Shown: positions 6,550-14,742, counted from the stretch's first letter. The stretch is DNA of 25,175 bases from CAYJIL01 sp964370235 (GCA_964370235.1 CAYJIL010000029.1:1-25175); one strand, 5' to 3'. Program-made: numbers and translations. The notes: generated by a model not told the origin, from the sequence alone.

Positions 6550-8946
6550 ATGAGACATACAATAATTACACTGCTGTTGCTTTTGGCAACAAACATCCTT
6601 TATGGTCAATATCAAATCAGCGGAGTAGTTGTCGATAGTAATAGCAAAGCGGCTATTACCTCGGCAAATATAATGCTCTATCACAACGGACAAATGGTTG
6701 CGTTTGTCGAGAGTGATGCAGCTGGTGTGTTTGTGGTAGAAGGATTGTCGGCCGGAGATTACGAACTGTTGACTTCGGCAATAAGCTACAAAGATTTTTC
6801 GCAGGCATTGGCTTTATCTTCTAGCCAAGTGGTTGATACCATTGCCCTAGAGCCTAGCCCCGTTATGGTTGATGATATTCAGGTGCGTGGCAAGAGGCGA
6901 TATACTATCTATAAGCTCGATAAAAAAGTAATAGATGCGTCCTCCAACATAGTTGCAAGTTATGGAGCAACTGCGGTTGATCTATTAATGCGTGCGCCTT
7001 CGGTGCGAATCGATGGCGATGGCGTGGTAACCTTTAGGGGTAGCACTGGTTTCGAAGTAAACATAAATGGTCGTCGTAGCCACTACGATGCCGCTACTGC
7101 TCTAAAGCAAATACCTGCTTCCCAAATCGAAAATATCGAAATTATATCAACTCCTTCGGCTCGCAATCGTAGCGATGGCGATGCAGGGGTAATTAATATT
7201 ACTTTGCGCAAAGATTCTTCGCAAGGGGTATCGGGTGTGGTAAATGGTTATGTTAACACGCTTGGCTCACGAGGTGGCGATGTAATGTTGCAGCACAACA
7301 AAGGGCGCAATCAGTTTAGCATGACTGCAATTTATGCACAGCAGCGAACATCTAGTAACTTTGACCAACAAAAATATACACTCGTTGACGATATTGCTAC
7401 TACGTCTCATTCGATGGGTGAGCGTGATGGCGAATACTTCAACTATAATATGCAGCTGGGGTGGAATCACACTCGTGAGAAAACCAATTACTTTGCCGAG
7501 TTTATTGGTGGATACGAAGGTAATATACGTGATGGCGATTTGGCATATAGCGAAACACAGGTGGTTGGTAGTGCTGCCCCCGTTCAGTCAATGTTTAATA
7601 GTGTCGACCACTATGATATTGACGAATCGTTAGTGGCTGCAACCGTGGGTTTCGACCACAAATTCAACCAAAAAGATCACACATTAGCGGGCTACTTTTA
7701 CGTTAAGCGTGGCTGGGATGCACTCGAGCACTTCGAAAGTGACCTGTTTAACCTAGCAGGTGAGCGAGAGCAAGGCCATCGAGCGTGGGAACTCGAAGAT
7801 CGTTGGTATGCCGATGCTAAGTTAGAGTATAAATTACCATATAGTGCATCGGGTAGGCTAGAGGCTGGTTATGAATATAACCTTGGTACCGAAGATGGCG
7901 ACTATGTAATGGAGTATTGGAATCCCCAAACACAAACTTTTGACTATCGTGACGATATATACAACACGTTCTACTTTAAGAGAGCGGTTAATACACTATA
8001 TCTTTTGGCGAATCAATCGCTTGGCAATTTCGAAATTCAGGCAGGAGTGCGAGGTGAACATACGCTCCAAATACTAGAGAGTTCAAAAGCTGGTGCCGAC
8101 CGCCGTGATAGTCGTTTCGAGCTATTCCCATCGGCTCACGTTGCCTATTCGCTAGATGAGCAGTCGCAGCTAACGGCTGCATATAGTCGCCGAACAAATC
8201 GACCAATGCTATTTTATATGGAACCCTACATCACCTTTAGGGACTATTACACTGCATCTATTGGTAACCCCGACATTCGTCCCGAATATATAAACGCATA
8301 CGAAATATCATACCAACGAGATATATCCGATGGTGTATCGCTGCAAGCGGCCATCTTCCATCGCTCGCGCGAAGACAAGTTCGAGAGGCTAAGAGTGCCC
8401 TACCAAGCCGGTATAACGCTAGACTCTATGGCAAATGTTGGTAACGACTACTCAACGGGTGGTGAGCTATCGCTAAGTTATGTTGGTAATGGGGTGTATA
8501 GTGCAGTTGCTAATGCCAGTCTCTACCACTATAAGCTAGTTAATAACCTGCCCGAGTTTGGGGGCGAAAATGATAGTAGCCTCAATTACGATATTTCGAT
8601 AAGCAATATCTTTAGGCTAACAAAAAACACTTCGGCACAGCTTGATGGTGTGTTTGTAGGGCCTACTGTGCAAACTCAAGGCGAGCAAAGAGCATTCTTT
8701 TATGCCGATTTAGCTGTTCGGCAGAGTATGTTCGATGGTCGTTTGACGGCAAATCTTGCGTTTCGCAACTTTTTGAATAGTGCCGAATATATTAACAATA
8801 TCGACACCTATAATCTTGTTTCAAACACTACTATTACACCCAAATACCCTATGATAACACTGGGATTGGGGTATGTCTTTAATAACTCAAAAGCAGCAGG
8901 AGCTAAACACCGCACAACTACGCTGTTCGAGGGCGAAGGTCACTAA
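6550..8946 (+). CDS. TonB-dependent receptor, carboxypeptidase-regulatory-like plus OMP_b-brl_3 barrel
   Basis: A 798-residue outer-membrane protein with a signal peptide (residues 1-19, cleavage before Gln20). A carboxypeptidase-regulatory-like beta-sandwich follows (about 22-105, starting ISGVVVDSNSKAAIT). Next is a plug domain (about 115-230) with the family signature PSARNRSDGDAGVINITLRK. The remaining 560 residues are rich in alternating aromatic and polar strands and form the 22-strand barrel. Such receptors import ligands using TonB-ExbBD energy; this subclass has varied and mostly unknown substrates. There is no SusD-like lipoprotein or glycoside hydrolase next to it, so it is not a PUL SusC/D pair. 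It lies 29 bases after the CNNM gene, suggesting co-transcription and perhaps a link to ion uptake, which is inference. A strong hairpin terminator follows directly. Confidence 0.9.
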   Translation: MRHTIITLLLLLATNILYGQYQISGVVVDSNSKAAITSANIMLYHNGQMVAFVESDAAGVFVVEGLSAGDYELLTSAISYKDFSQALALSSSQVVDTIALEPSPVMVDDIQVRGKRRYTIYKLDKKVIDASSNIVASYGATAVDLLMRAPSVRIDGDGVVTFRGSTGFEVNINGRRSHYDAATALKQIPASQIENIEIISTPSARNRSDGDAGVINITLRKDSSQGVSGVVNGYVNTLGSRGGDVMLQHNKGRNQFSMTAIYAQQRTSSNFDQQKYTLVDDIATTSHSMGERDGEYFNYNMQLGWNHTREKTNYFAEFIGGYEGNIRDGDLAYSETQVVGSAAPVQSMFNSVDHYDIDESLVAATVGFDHKFNQKDHTLAGYFYVKRGWDALEHFESDLFNLAGEREQGHRAWELEDRWYADAKLEYKLPYSASGRLEAGYEYNLGTEDGDYVMEYWNPQTQTFDYRDDIYNTFYFKRAVNTLYLLANQSLGNFEIQAGVRGEHTLQILESSKAGADRRDSRFELFPSAHVAYSLDEQSQLTAAYSRRTNRPMLFYMEPYITFRDYYTASIGNPDIRPEYINAYEISYQRDISDGVSLQAAIFHRSREDKFERLRVPYQAGITLDSMANVGNDYSTGGELSLSYVGNGVYSAVANASLYHYKLVNNLPEFGGENDSSLNYDISISNIFRLTKNTSAQLDGVFVGPTVQTQGEQRAFFYADLAVRQSMFDGRLTANLAFRNFLNSAEYINNIDTYNLVSNTTITPKYPMITLGLGYVFNNSKAAGAKHRTTTLFEGEGH

Positions 8947-8950
8947 TAAT

Positions 8951-8994
8951 AAAATACCCACAAAAGTTATTTTGCAAACTTTTGTGGGTATTTT
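8951..8994. terminator. Bidirectional intrinsic terminator
   Basis: A perfect 18-base-pair stem (8951-8968 with 8977-8994) encloses an 8-base loop. Its A-run/T-run ends give a U-tract in both directions. It serves the TonB receptor on the plus strand and the convergent DUF3575-like gene on the minus strand. Confidence 0.9.
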
Positions 8995-9016
8995 GTATTT
9001 GTTGGTTAACGGCTGT

Positions 9017-9616
9017 TTACTGCTCGTTATATCCAAATCGGTAGGTTAGGCTTATGCCACCCTTGTAGGGCAGCCACTCTGCTGTCTTGTTCATTTCATA
9101 AATGCGAACGCCATCTTGGTTATACTGCTCATGCCACGAGTGCTGAAAGCCAAAGGCCGCAAATATCTCTAGTCCAAGGCGATTCTTTAGCCTAAATTTA
9201 TATCCTAGGTTAACACCTGCAACCCAACCATACCCCACATCGTATATGCCATCGGGATGGTCGTGCGGAACAAACGGAATAACATGTTTGCTCATGTGGT
9301 ATTGCAATAATCCAAGATCTAGGCCTGCAAAGAATCCTTTGTGTCCTCTACCCGGTAGGTAGGTGCGATATTCTGCCATTGCCATCGATAGCATAAATGG
9401 CTCGCCTGTTCCCATGTAGTTCTCTCTAGCATATGCACCCATATATTCTAGCTGAATTGCCGAAGCATCGCCAAAGCCAATCTCTACGGCTGGGTTAAAC
9501 ATTGCCACGGCTGCCATTGCCACGTTTAGTTTGGGCTCAACATATAGCTTATTGCTCTCTTGGGCATTAACTTGTGCTGCAAAAAGCAGCATAAATAGTA
9601 AAATAACTCTTTTCAT
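9017..9616 (-). CDS. Exported DUF3575-like (probable outer-membrane beta-barrel) protein
   Basis: A 199-residue protein with a clear Sec signal peptide (residues 1-18, VNA before Gln19). The mature part has alternating hydrophobic and aromatic strands (AIQLEYMGAY, KGFFAGLDLGLLQYHM, GYGWVAGVNLGYKF, LGLEIFAAFGFQHSW, YKGGISLTYRFGY). They suggest a small eight-strand-type outer-membrane barrel, and the order of these blocks resembles DUF3575, a Bacteroidota family of unknown function. A loop with HVIPFVPHDHPDG is histidine-rich and could bind metal, which is speculation. It lies 40 bases downstream of the DUF721 gene on the same strand, so it is probably at the end of the recF transcript, and the shared terminator at 8951-8994 ends it. 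No function is assigned. Confidence 0.75.
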   Translation of the reverse strand: MKRVILLFMLLFAAQVNAQESNKLYVEPKLNVAMAAVAMFNPAVEIGFGDASAIQLEYMGAYARENYMGTGEPFMLSMAMAEYRTYLPGRGHKGFFAGLDLGLLQYHMSKHVIPFVPHDHPDGIYDVGYGWVAGVNLGYKFRLKNRLGLEIFAAFGFQHSWHEQYNQDGVRIYEMNKTAEWLPYKGGISLTYRFGYNEQ

Positions 9617-9656
9617 ATCTATATTTTGTTTGATTTATAAATTACGGAGTGTCGTT

Positions 9657-9950
9657 CTATCCTACAACAATAAAATCGACTACTTTCATTCCTGCAATTC
9701 TGTTTAGTTCGGCTACAATTTGGCCACGTCGGCTAAAAAACTCGGCACGTGCCGCCGCTGTCGAGAAACTTACATACATTCTACCATCTCGCAACGATAT
9801 TTTTGTTGTGTATTCGCCTATTATTGGCCCTACGACTTGGTTCCATGCACTCAGAGCACGCCCTTCACACAATCCCTTTGTCATATTCTCTTGCGAAGAG
9901 ATAATCTCTTCGATAATTTTACCAATGTTTATGGGTTCTACTCGTCTCAT
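9657..9950 (-). CDS. DUF721 protein, DciA-like
   Basis: A 97-residue protein of the DUF721 family, short as usual in Bacteroidota. The central WNQVVGPIIGEYT block and the C-terminal RMYVSFSTAAARAEFFSRR..IVAELNRIAG segment are the family's KH-like core. DciA, the characterised member, helps load or operate the replicative helicase DnaB in bacteria that lack DnaC. Its start codon overlaps the recF stop (ATGA at 9950-9947), so the two proteins are translationally coupled, and this recF-DUF721 pairing is common in the phylum. Whether this short version performs the full DciA role is an inference. The ATG is preferred because the overlap fixes it. Confidence 0.85.
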   Translation of the reverse strand: MRRVEPINIGKIIEEIISSQENMTKGLCEGRALSAWNQVVGPIIGEYTTKISLRDGRMYVSFSTAAARAEFFSRRGQIVAELNRIAGMKVVDFIVVG

Positions 9951-11038
9951 AGTTTCTCTATTTTGCCATCGTCAACACCAAATAGCTTGCTTTCGCCCCC
10001 AACTCTTTCGAGCAGATGATCCATGCGCACTTTGTTGCTGTCCGATATGAATATTTGCCCAAATCGGCTTTGTGAAACTAGCTCGATTAGGCTCTCGACC
10101 CTTGTTTTGTCTAGCTTGTCAAAAATATCGTCTAGTAGCAATATTGGGCGCAAGCCCCTGTGCTTTACTATTAGCTCGCTCTGTGCTAGCTTGAGTGCTA
10201 CGATAAACGATTTTTGTTGCCCTTGTGAGCCATATTTGCGAGCAGGATGCCCCGATAGAATCATTGAAATATCTTCTCGGTGTGGCCCTATGGTTGTGTA
10301 TCCATACAGCAAATCTTTGGCTCTCGATTCGCTGAGCCTTTGTTCTAGTGTGCTATCGGCGTTTTGCGAAGAACGGTAGCCTAGTTTTAGTTGCTCACGA
10401 TCTTGCGAAATCTCTTTGTAAAACTCGCTAGCTACGGGCTCAATCTCGTTAATAAATAGCTCTCTTTTGTGGCTAACAATATCGCCATAACGCCCTAGCT
10501 GCATATCTATAATGTCGAGCAATTCGCCCGTTTTTGATGCCTTGAGCATGGTGTTTCGCTCTTTGAGCATGGCATTATACGAAATTAGTGCCGATAGGTA
10601 CTCCCTATCTATTTGCGAGAGTAGCAAGTCGATATATCGTCGGCGAATATCTGCCGAGTCGGTAATAATTGCACTATCGGTTGGCGAAACAAGCACTAGC
10701 GGAAACTGCCCAATATGATCCGATAATCGAGGGTACTCCTTGCCATTGTGCTTGAGGCTCTTGCCTGCTCCTCTTTTTGCAGCTGCTACAACTTTTGAGC
10801 TAACACTATCTCTAACAAATTTTCCTTCGACCATAAACATTGGCTGCTCGTGGCGAATGAGTGCACTATCTGCTACGCCCGTAATACTTCGGCAAGTAGA
10901 TAGATAGTGAATAGCATCAAGCGTATTGGTCTTGCCTGCACCATTAAAACCACTAAAACAGTTAAAACCGCTCGATAGTTCGATGGAGGCTAGTTCAATG
11001 TTCTTGAAATCAATTATTGAAAGTTGCTCTAAAATCAT
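9947..11038 (-). CDS. recF: DNA replication and repair protein RecF
   Basis: RecF is an SMC/ABC-like ATPase that with RecO and RecR loads RecA onto gapped DNA. With the ATG at 11038 the protein is 363 residues, the normal length. It opens MILEQLSIIDFKNIE, as the family does. Walker A is GFNGAGKT (30-37), the ABC signature is YGSQGQQKS (269-277), and Walker B is ILLLDDIFDKLD (299-310). The frame extends upstream to a GTG at 11098, but those 20 extra residues have no family counterpart. A TATATTTG promoter element at 11111-11104 would put the transcription start about at that GTG, so the ATG at 11038 is the likelier start with a leader of about 60 bases. It is followed by the coupled DUF721 gene, and is divergent from the TPR gene. 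Confidence 0.94.
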   Translation of the reverse strand: MILEQLSIIDFKNIELASIELSSGFNCFSGFNGAGKTNTLDAIHYLSTCRSITGVADSALIRHEQPMFMVEGKFVRDSVSSKVVAAAKRGAGKSLKHNGKEYPRLSDHIGQFPLVLVSPTDSAIITDSADIRRRYIDLLLSQIDREYLSALISYNAMLKERNTMLKASKTGELLDIIDMQLGRYGDIVSHKRELFINEIEPVASEFYKEISQDREQLKLGYRSSQNADSTLEQRLSESRAKDLLYGYTTIGPHREDISMILSGHPARKYGSQGQQKSFIVALKLAQSELIVKHRGLRPILLLDDIFDKLDKTRVESLIELVSQSRFGQIFISDSNKVRMDHLLERVGGESKLFGVDDGKIEKL

Positions 11039-11103
11039 ATTTGTTGCTGGTGAATCGTTTGAATGACAGTTGATTGCGTGTGTGTTTGCCTTGTCCACCG
11101 AAA

Positions 11104-11111
11104 CAAATATA
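11104..11111 (-). promoter_or_regulatory. -7 promoter element for recF
   Basis: Read on the minus strand this is TATATTTG, an exact TAnnTTTG match. Transcription would start near 11098, leaving a leader of about 60 bases before the ATG at 11038. The -33 region is AT-rich with no clear TTTG. Confidence 0.5.
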
Positions 11112-11153
11112 AAAATAAATGAGTGATTTTTTTTATTTTGACTAAAAAAGATA

Positions 11154-11161
11154 TATTTTTG
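11154..11161 (+). promoter_or_regulatory. -7 promoter element for the TPR gene
   Basis: TATTTTTG matches TAnnTTTG and lies 71 bases upstream of the ATG at 11233. The element for recF on the other strand is 42 bases away, so the two promoters are back to back in the 134-base divergent region between the GTG and the TPR start. Confidence 0.4.
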
Positions 11162-11232
11162 TCGTTTATTATAGTCTCTGACTTATGTTTTAGAGGCAAC
11201 TAACTTGGAAAAAATTTAAAAAGTAAAGATAT

Positions 11233-11931
11233 ATGGTTAACAAAAGAGTTGATGCTGACGATCCAGAGGTAATGATCGAAACAGCGATAGATCAGAGTGA
11301 GGGTTTTCTATACCGCAACGGTAAAAAACTGCTAATCGCTCTAGGTTGTGTAACAGTAGTGGTTGCTATTGTTTTTGCGTATAACAATTTCGTAGTAGCT
11401 CCAAAAGAGGCTGATGCTTCGACTGCTGGTTACCTAGCGCAGATTGCATTCACTAACGGTGATTTTGAGACTGCACTTAATGGTGGCGACAATAGCGAAG
11501 GTTTCCTTGATGTTATCGATCAGTATGGCTCAACGCCAACAGGTAACGTTGCTAACCACTATGCAGGTATCTGTTATATGCAGCTAGGCGACTACCAAAA
11601 TGCGCTTACATACCTTTCTAGCTACAAAGCAGTAGGTGGTGCAGCGGCAGCAGAGATTATCGATGCTCAAAATATTGGCCTGCAAGGCGATGCAAATGTT
11701 CAGCTAGGTAATAACGAGGCTGCAGTTGCTCTATACACAAAAGCAGCATCGACAAGCAAAAACGCTCTTACAGCTCCTTACTACCTAAAGAAGGCGGCAG
11801 CTGTTTACAATGTTCTTGGTCAAAAAGCAAAGGCTCTTGAGCTTTATAAGCAAATCAAGCAAGACTATCCAATGAGCATGGAGGCTCGTGATATGGATAA
11901 GGAGATCGCAAATATCGAGCAAGCAATGTAA
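11233..11931 (+). CDS. Membrane-anchored tetratricopeptide-repeat protein
   Basis: A 232-residue protein. Residues 1-31 are polar and cytoplasmic, and a single transmembrane helix spans about 33-55 (LLIALGCVTVVVAIVFAY). The rest, on the periplasmic side, contains about three TPR-like units at roughly 101-225: NHYAGICYMQLGDYQNALTY, GDANVQLGNNEAAVALYTKA and AAVYNVLGQKAKALELYKQI. This layout resembles the YfgM/Bacteroidota 'TPR next to recF' family, thought to act as an envelope scaffold or chaperone accessory. No enzyme motif is present, so the partner is unknown. Codon use is of the core, CTA-rich kind, hinting at good expression. It is divergent from recF and ends in a strong terminator, so it is probably a one-gene transcript. 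Confidence 0.85.
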   Translation: MVNKRVDADDPEVMIETAIDQSEGFLYRNGKKLLIALGCVTVVVAIVFAYNNFVVAPKEADASTAGYLAQIAFTNGDFETALNGGDNSEGFLDVIDQYGSTPTGNVANHYAGICYMQLGDYQNALTYLSSYKAVGGAAAAEIIDAQNIGLQGDANVQLGNNEAAVALYTKAASTSKNALTAPYYLKKAAAVYNVLGQKAKALELYKQIKQDYPMSMEARDMDKEIANIEQAM

Positions 11932-11957
11932 TCCACAAAACGGATTCAAAGTATAAT

Positions 11958-11988
11958 GAGGCATCCCTTAGCGGATGCCTCTTTTTTT
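11958..11988 (+). terminator. Intrinsic terminator of the TPR gene
   Basis: A perfect nine-base-pair stem (11958-11966 with 11973-11981) with a six-base loop is followed at once by seven T. It lies 27 bases after the TPR stop. It also covers an upstream in-frame ATG of the histidine-kinase frame (11975), which argues against that start. Confidence 0.92.
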
Positions 11989-12064
11989 GGGGATTAGTTT
12001 TATCGCAATAAAAGTATTATTTTTACATCGTCTATGTGAGCGGTTTAAACGAAATAATAGAATT

Positions 12065-13015
12065 ATGGTATTAAAGATACTTTTGGTCATAACGATACTT
12101 TTGCAGGTAGTGGCAGCCGTTGCGGCAGTCAGGCTAATGAAGGTAACCAAATATAATTCGGCTTGGATACTATTCTCGATAGCCCTTACACTAATGGTTG
12201 TTCAGCAGTTATCTGAGCTAATCAACAGTGTTAGCGATAATGAGCTAATCTTGCCCGATGACTTTATTGCTTGGATTACGGTCATAATCGCTTTGTCTAT
12301 TGTGATAGGTCTCTTTTTTGTGAGAAAAATCATTTCACATATCTCTTTGAGTGAGTCGAAAAGCCGTTTGACACAGCGCCGAATCCTCAACACTATAATA
12401 TCTACCGAGGAGAAGGAGCGTCGACGTTTCTCAAAAGATTTGCACGATGGATTGGGTCCCTTGCTCTCGTCTATTAAACTATCGGTGTCGGCACTCTCAA
12501 AGGTCGAAGACGAGCAATCAAGAAAAAAGATTGTTGCCAATGTCGAGTATATAATAGATGAATCGATTAAATCGTTAAAAGAGGTTTCGAATAATATTAG
12601 TCCACATATTCTCAACAACTTTGGAGTAGGACGTGCTGTTAGCACATTCATCAATAAAATTGTAGCACCCGATATTCACATAATATTTGTGAACGAAATA
12701 AAAGGGCTACGCTTTTCGCCCGAGATTGAGGCTATTGTGTATAGGGTTGTATGTGAGCTAATAAACAACAGCATTAAGCACGCTTCGGCATCGAGAATCG
12801 AGGTTAACATCGCCTATCACGATGGCAAGATACTGCTTTTTGTTGATGATGATGGTTGTGGCTTTGATGCCACGCACATCGAGAATTACCATAGCTCGGG
12901 TATGGGTATTTCGAACATTGCATCTCGCATATCGTCACTAAAAGGCGAAATGCTAATAGATAGCACAAACAAGGGTACAAAGGTTTCAATAGAGGTAAAT
13001 ACAGATGGATACTAG
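12065..13015 (+). CDS. NarL-class sensor histidine kinase (HisKA_3/HATPase_c)
   Basis: Counting from the ATG at 12065 the protein has 316 residues. Three hydrophobic segments (about 3-23, 33-50, 68-88) form the membrane part. There is no sizeable extracellular sensor domain, so it may sense within the membrane or through a partner. A HisKA_3 dimerisation domain follows: EEKERRRFSKDLHDGLGP, with phospho-accepting His127. The ATPase domain has the N box ELINNSIKHA (231-240), DDDGCGF (261-267) and GMGISN (279-284). It should phosphorylate the response regulator encoded by the next gene, whose start lies 11 bases inside this one. An earlier in-frame ATG at 11975 sits in the preceding terminator hairpin and would add 30 residues, so it is rejected. 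The signal is unknown. Confidence 0.9.
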   Translation: MVLKILLVITILLQVVAAVAAVRLMKVTKYNSAWILFSIALTLMVVQQLSELINSVSDNELILPDDFIAWITVIIALSIVIGLFFVRKIISHISLSESKSRLTQRRILNTIISTEEKERRRFSKDLHDGLGPLLSSIKLSVSALSKVEDEQSRKKIVANVEYIIDESIKSLKEVSNNISPHILNNFGVGRAVSTFINKIVAPDIHIIFVNEIKGLRFSPEIEAIVYRVVCELINNSIKHASASRIEVNIAYHDGKILLFVDDDGCGFDATHIENYHSSGMGISNIASRISSLKGEMLIDSTNKGTKVSIEVNTDGY

Positions 13016-13664
13016 TAATAAAAAAAGGGTAATGTTGGTAGACGACCATGCGCTATTTCGTGGTGGTCTAAAAATGTTGATTGATGGCAGCGACGAGTTT
13101 ATGGTATGTGGCGAGGCGTCAACGGGCATCGAGTTTTTGGATCAAGTAAGCGATGCATCGCCCGATGTGGTTTTGCTAGATATATCTATGCCACAAATGG
13201 ACGGTATCGAGGCTGCCCAAATAGCATCGCAGCGTCACCCAAATTTGCCCATTATTACCTTGTCGATGTATGGCGAAGAGGATTACTACTTTAGGATGGT
13301 GAGCCTAGGCGTTAAAGGTTTTTTGTTAAAGAACTCAGACATAAGCGAGGTACTCACAGCAATGGAGCAGGTGATAGACGGTGGGTCATATTTTTCGCCA
13401 GAGCTACTGCACAACCTTGTTAACTCGTTGCGCTCAACTGGTAGTAGCCGCACTTTGTGCGACTATTCGCTATCGGAACGAGAACTCGAAATATTGCTCC
13501 TAATTTGTCAAGGGCTATCAAACCAAGAGATTGCCGACAAGCTATTTATATCAAAACGCACAGTCGATAAGCACCGTGCAAATATTCTATACAAGACTGG
13601 GTGCAAGAACACTGCCAATCTTGTGGTATATGCAATTAAGCACCACCTAGTCGAAATATTATAA
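13005..13664 (+). CDS. NarL/LuxR-type DNA-binding response regulator
   Basis: A 219-residue response regulator. The receiver domain (about 8-125) has the acidic pair Asp13-Asp14, phosphorylation site Asp59 (VVLLDISMP), Thr85 and Lys109, all the residues needed for phosphotransfer. A linker leads to a LuxR-type helix-turn-helix (about 150-215): LSERELEILLLICQGLSNQEIA and ISKRTVDKHRANI, the latter holding the recognition helix. It is a transcription factor activated by the histidine kinase encoded directly upstream; the two genes overlap by 11 bases. ribH begins 29 bases after it with no terminator between, so ribH and rlmH may be read from the same transcript. Targets cannot be read from the sequence. 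Confidence 0.93.
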   Translation: MDTSNKKRVMLVDDHALFRGGLKMLIDGSDEFMVCGEASTGIEFLDQVSDASPDVVLLDISMPQMDGIEAAQIASQRHPNLPIITLSMYGEEDYYFRMVSLGVKGFLLKNSDISEVLTAMEQVIDGGSYFSPELLHNLVNSLRSTGSSRTLCDYSLSERELEILLLICQGLSNQEIADKLFISKRTVDKHRANILYKTGCKNTANLVVYAIKHHLVEIL

Positions 13665-13693
13665 ACGAATTATAACATTAAAAATATAAAATT

Positions 13694-14194
13694 ATGGCTT
13701 CAGAACTAAAGAACCTATCAGTATTTGACACTCCAGTACCTAGTGCAGAAGAGATGTCGTTTGGTATCATCGTTTCAGAGTGGAACAAGGAGATTACGGG
13801 CGCACTACTTGCGGGTGCACTAGACCTACTAAAAGAGGTGGGTTGTAAAGAGGAGAACATCATGGTAAAATGGGTTCCGGGTGCTTACGAAATTACTTAT
13901 GGTGCAGAGCTAATGTGCGAATATACCGATGTTGACGGTATCATTACCCTAGGCTGTGTTATCAAGGGCGACACTCCACACTTTGAGTACATTTGTATGG
14001 GCGTAACTAACGGTCTTAACACTGTTCAGCTCGATAACAATACTCCAATCGCATTTGGCGTTCTTACAGTTAACACACAAGAGCAAGCTCAAGAGCGTGC
14101 TGGTGGTAAGCATGGTAACAAGGGTGCCGAGGCTGCTGCAACTGCTGTTAAGATGGTAGCTTTGAAAATGGAGCTCGAAGAGCAAGACATGTAA
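13694..14194 (+). CDS. ribH: 6,7-dimethyl-8-ribityllumazine synthase
   Basis: Lumazine synthase joins 5-amino-6-ribitylaminouracil to 3,4-dihydroxybutanone 4-phosphate, the penultimate step of riboflavin synthesis, in the cytoplasm. The 166-residue length is typical. Visible motifs are VSEWNKEIT (Trp30 stacks on substrate), VPGAYEI (61-67), IKGDTPHFEYI with catalytic His97, and the C-terminal GVLTVNTQEQA and ERAGGKHGNKG blocks. No FMN riboswitch fits in the 29-base gap upstream. It follows the response regulator and precedes rlmH by 15 bases. Leucine codons are CTA 8, CTT 3, CTC 2 and TTG 1, the biased pattern of well-expressed genes here. Confidence 0.96.
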   Translation: MASELKNLSVFDTPVPSAEEMSFGIIVSEWNKEITGALLAGALDLLKEVGCKEENIMVKWVPGAYEITYGAELMCEYTDVDGIITLGCVIKGDTPHFEYICMGVTNGLNTVQLDNNTPIAFGVLTVNTQEQAQERAGGKHGNKGAEAAATAVKMVALKMELEEQDM

Positions 14195-14209
14195 TAAAGA
14201 CATAAAGTA

Positions 14210-14683
14210 ATGACTGTAACACTACTTGTGATAGGCAAAACAAACGTAGACTTTGTAATTGCTGGTATTGAGGAGTACTCAAAAAGGCTAAAACGATATA
14301 TAAAGTACGATATTCAGGTGATTGCCGATGTAAAGAACGCATCCTCGCTAACACCTGCACAGCTAAAAGAGGCCGAGGCAGACAAGTTTTTGGATGTTCT
14401 AAAGGGCTTTGATTCTGTGGTTTTGCTCGATGAAAAGGGGCGTGAGTTTCGCTCTAGCGAGTTTGCAGGCTATCTTAACCAAAAGATGGTATCGCAAACA
14501 CGCAAGCTATGCTTTGTAGTTGGTGGGGCTTATGGATATAGCCAGAGAGTCTACGACCTATACAAAGAGAAACTATCTATCTCTAAGATGACATTCTCAC
14601 ACCAAATGATTAGGCTACTTTTTACCGAGCAGCTTTATCGTGGGATTACAATACTAGAGGGCTTGCCCTATCATCACGAATAA
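14210..14683 (+). CDS. rlmH: 23S rRNA (pseudouridine1915-N3)-methyltransferase RlmH
   Basis: RlmH is a SPOUT-family methyltransferase that methylates N3 of pseudouridine 1915 in helix 69 of 23S rRNA, using S-adenosylmethionine on the assembled ribosome. The 157-residue length is standard. The knot region carries VVLLDEKGREF, CFVVGGAYGYSQRVY (SAM loop) and KMTFSHQMIRLLFTEQLYR, and the protein ends in the family's PYHHE tail. It starts 15 bases after ribH and is probably co-transcribed. No hairpin terminator is obvious in the 92 bases that follow. Confidence 0.96.
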   Translation: MTVTLLVIGKTNVDFVIAGIEEYSKRLKRYIKYDIQVIADVKNASSLTPAQLKEAEADKFLDVLKGFDSVVLLDEKGREFRSSEFAGYLNQKMVSQTRKLCFVVGGAYGYSQRVYDLYKEKLSISKMTFSHQMIRLLFTEQLYRGITILEGLPYHHE

Positions 14684-14742
14684 CAGCGCAATGGTTATTT
14701 GTTAAAAATGCAACAATGAGTTATGGTTACAACTTTAATTCT

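Noticed and set aside
9649..10379. Plus-strand open frames across the DUF721-recF region
   Set aside because: They lie antisense to recF and the DUF721 gene, have no recognisable motifs, and are explained as frame shadows.
11039..11098. Upstream extension of RecF to the GTG at 11098
   Set aside because: The extra 20 residues are polar and have no RecF counterpart, and the predicted transcription start falls at or near the GTG.
11975..12064. Longer histidine-kinase start at 11975
   Set aside because: That ATG lies inside the terminator hairpin of the TPR gene, and the 30 extra residues are not typical; the ATG at 12065 gives a clean membrane segment at once.
13665..13693. FMN riboswitch before ribH
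   Set aside because: Only 29 bases separate the response regulator stop and the ribH start, far too short for the aptamer.
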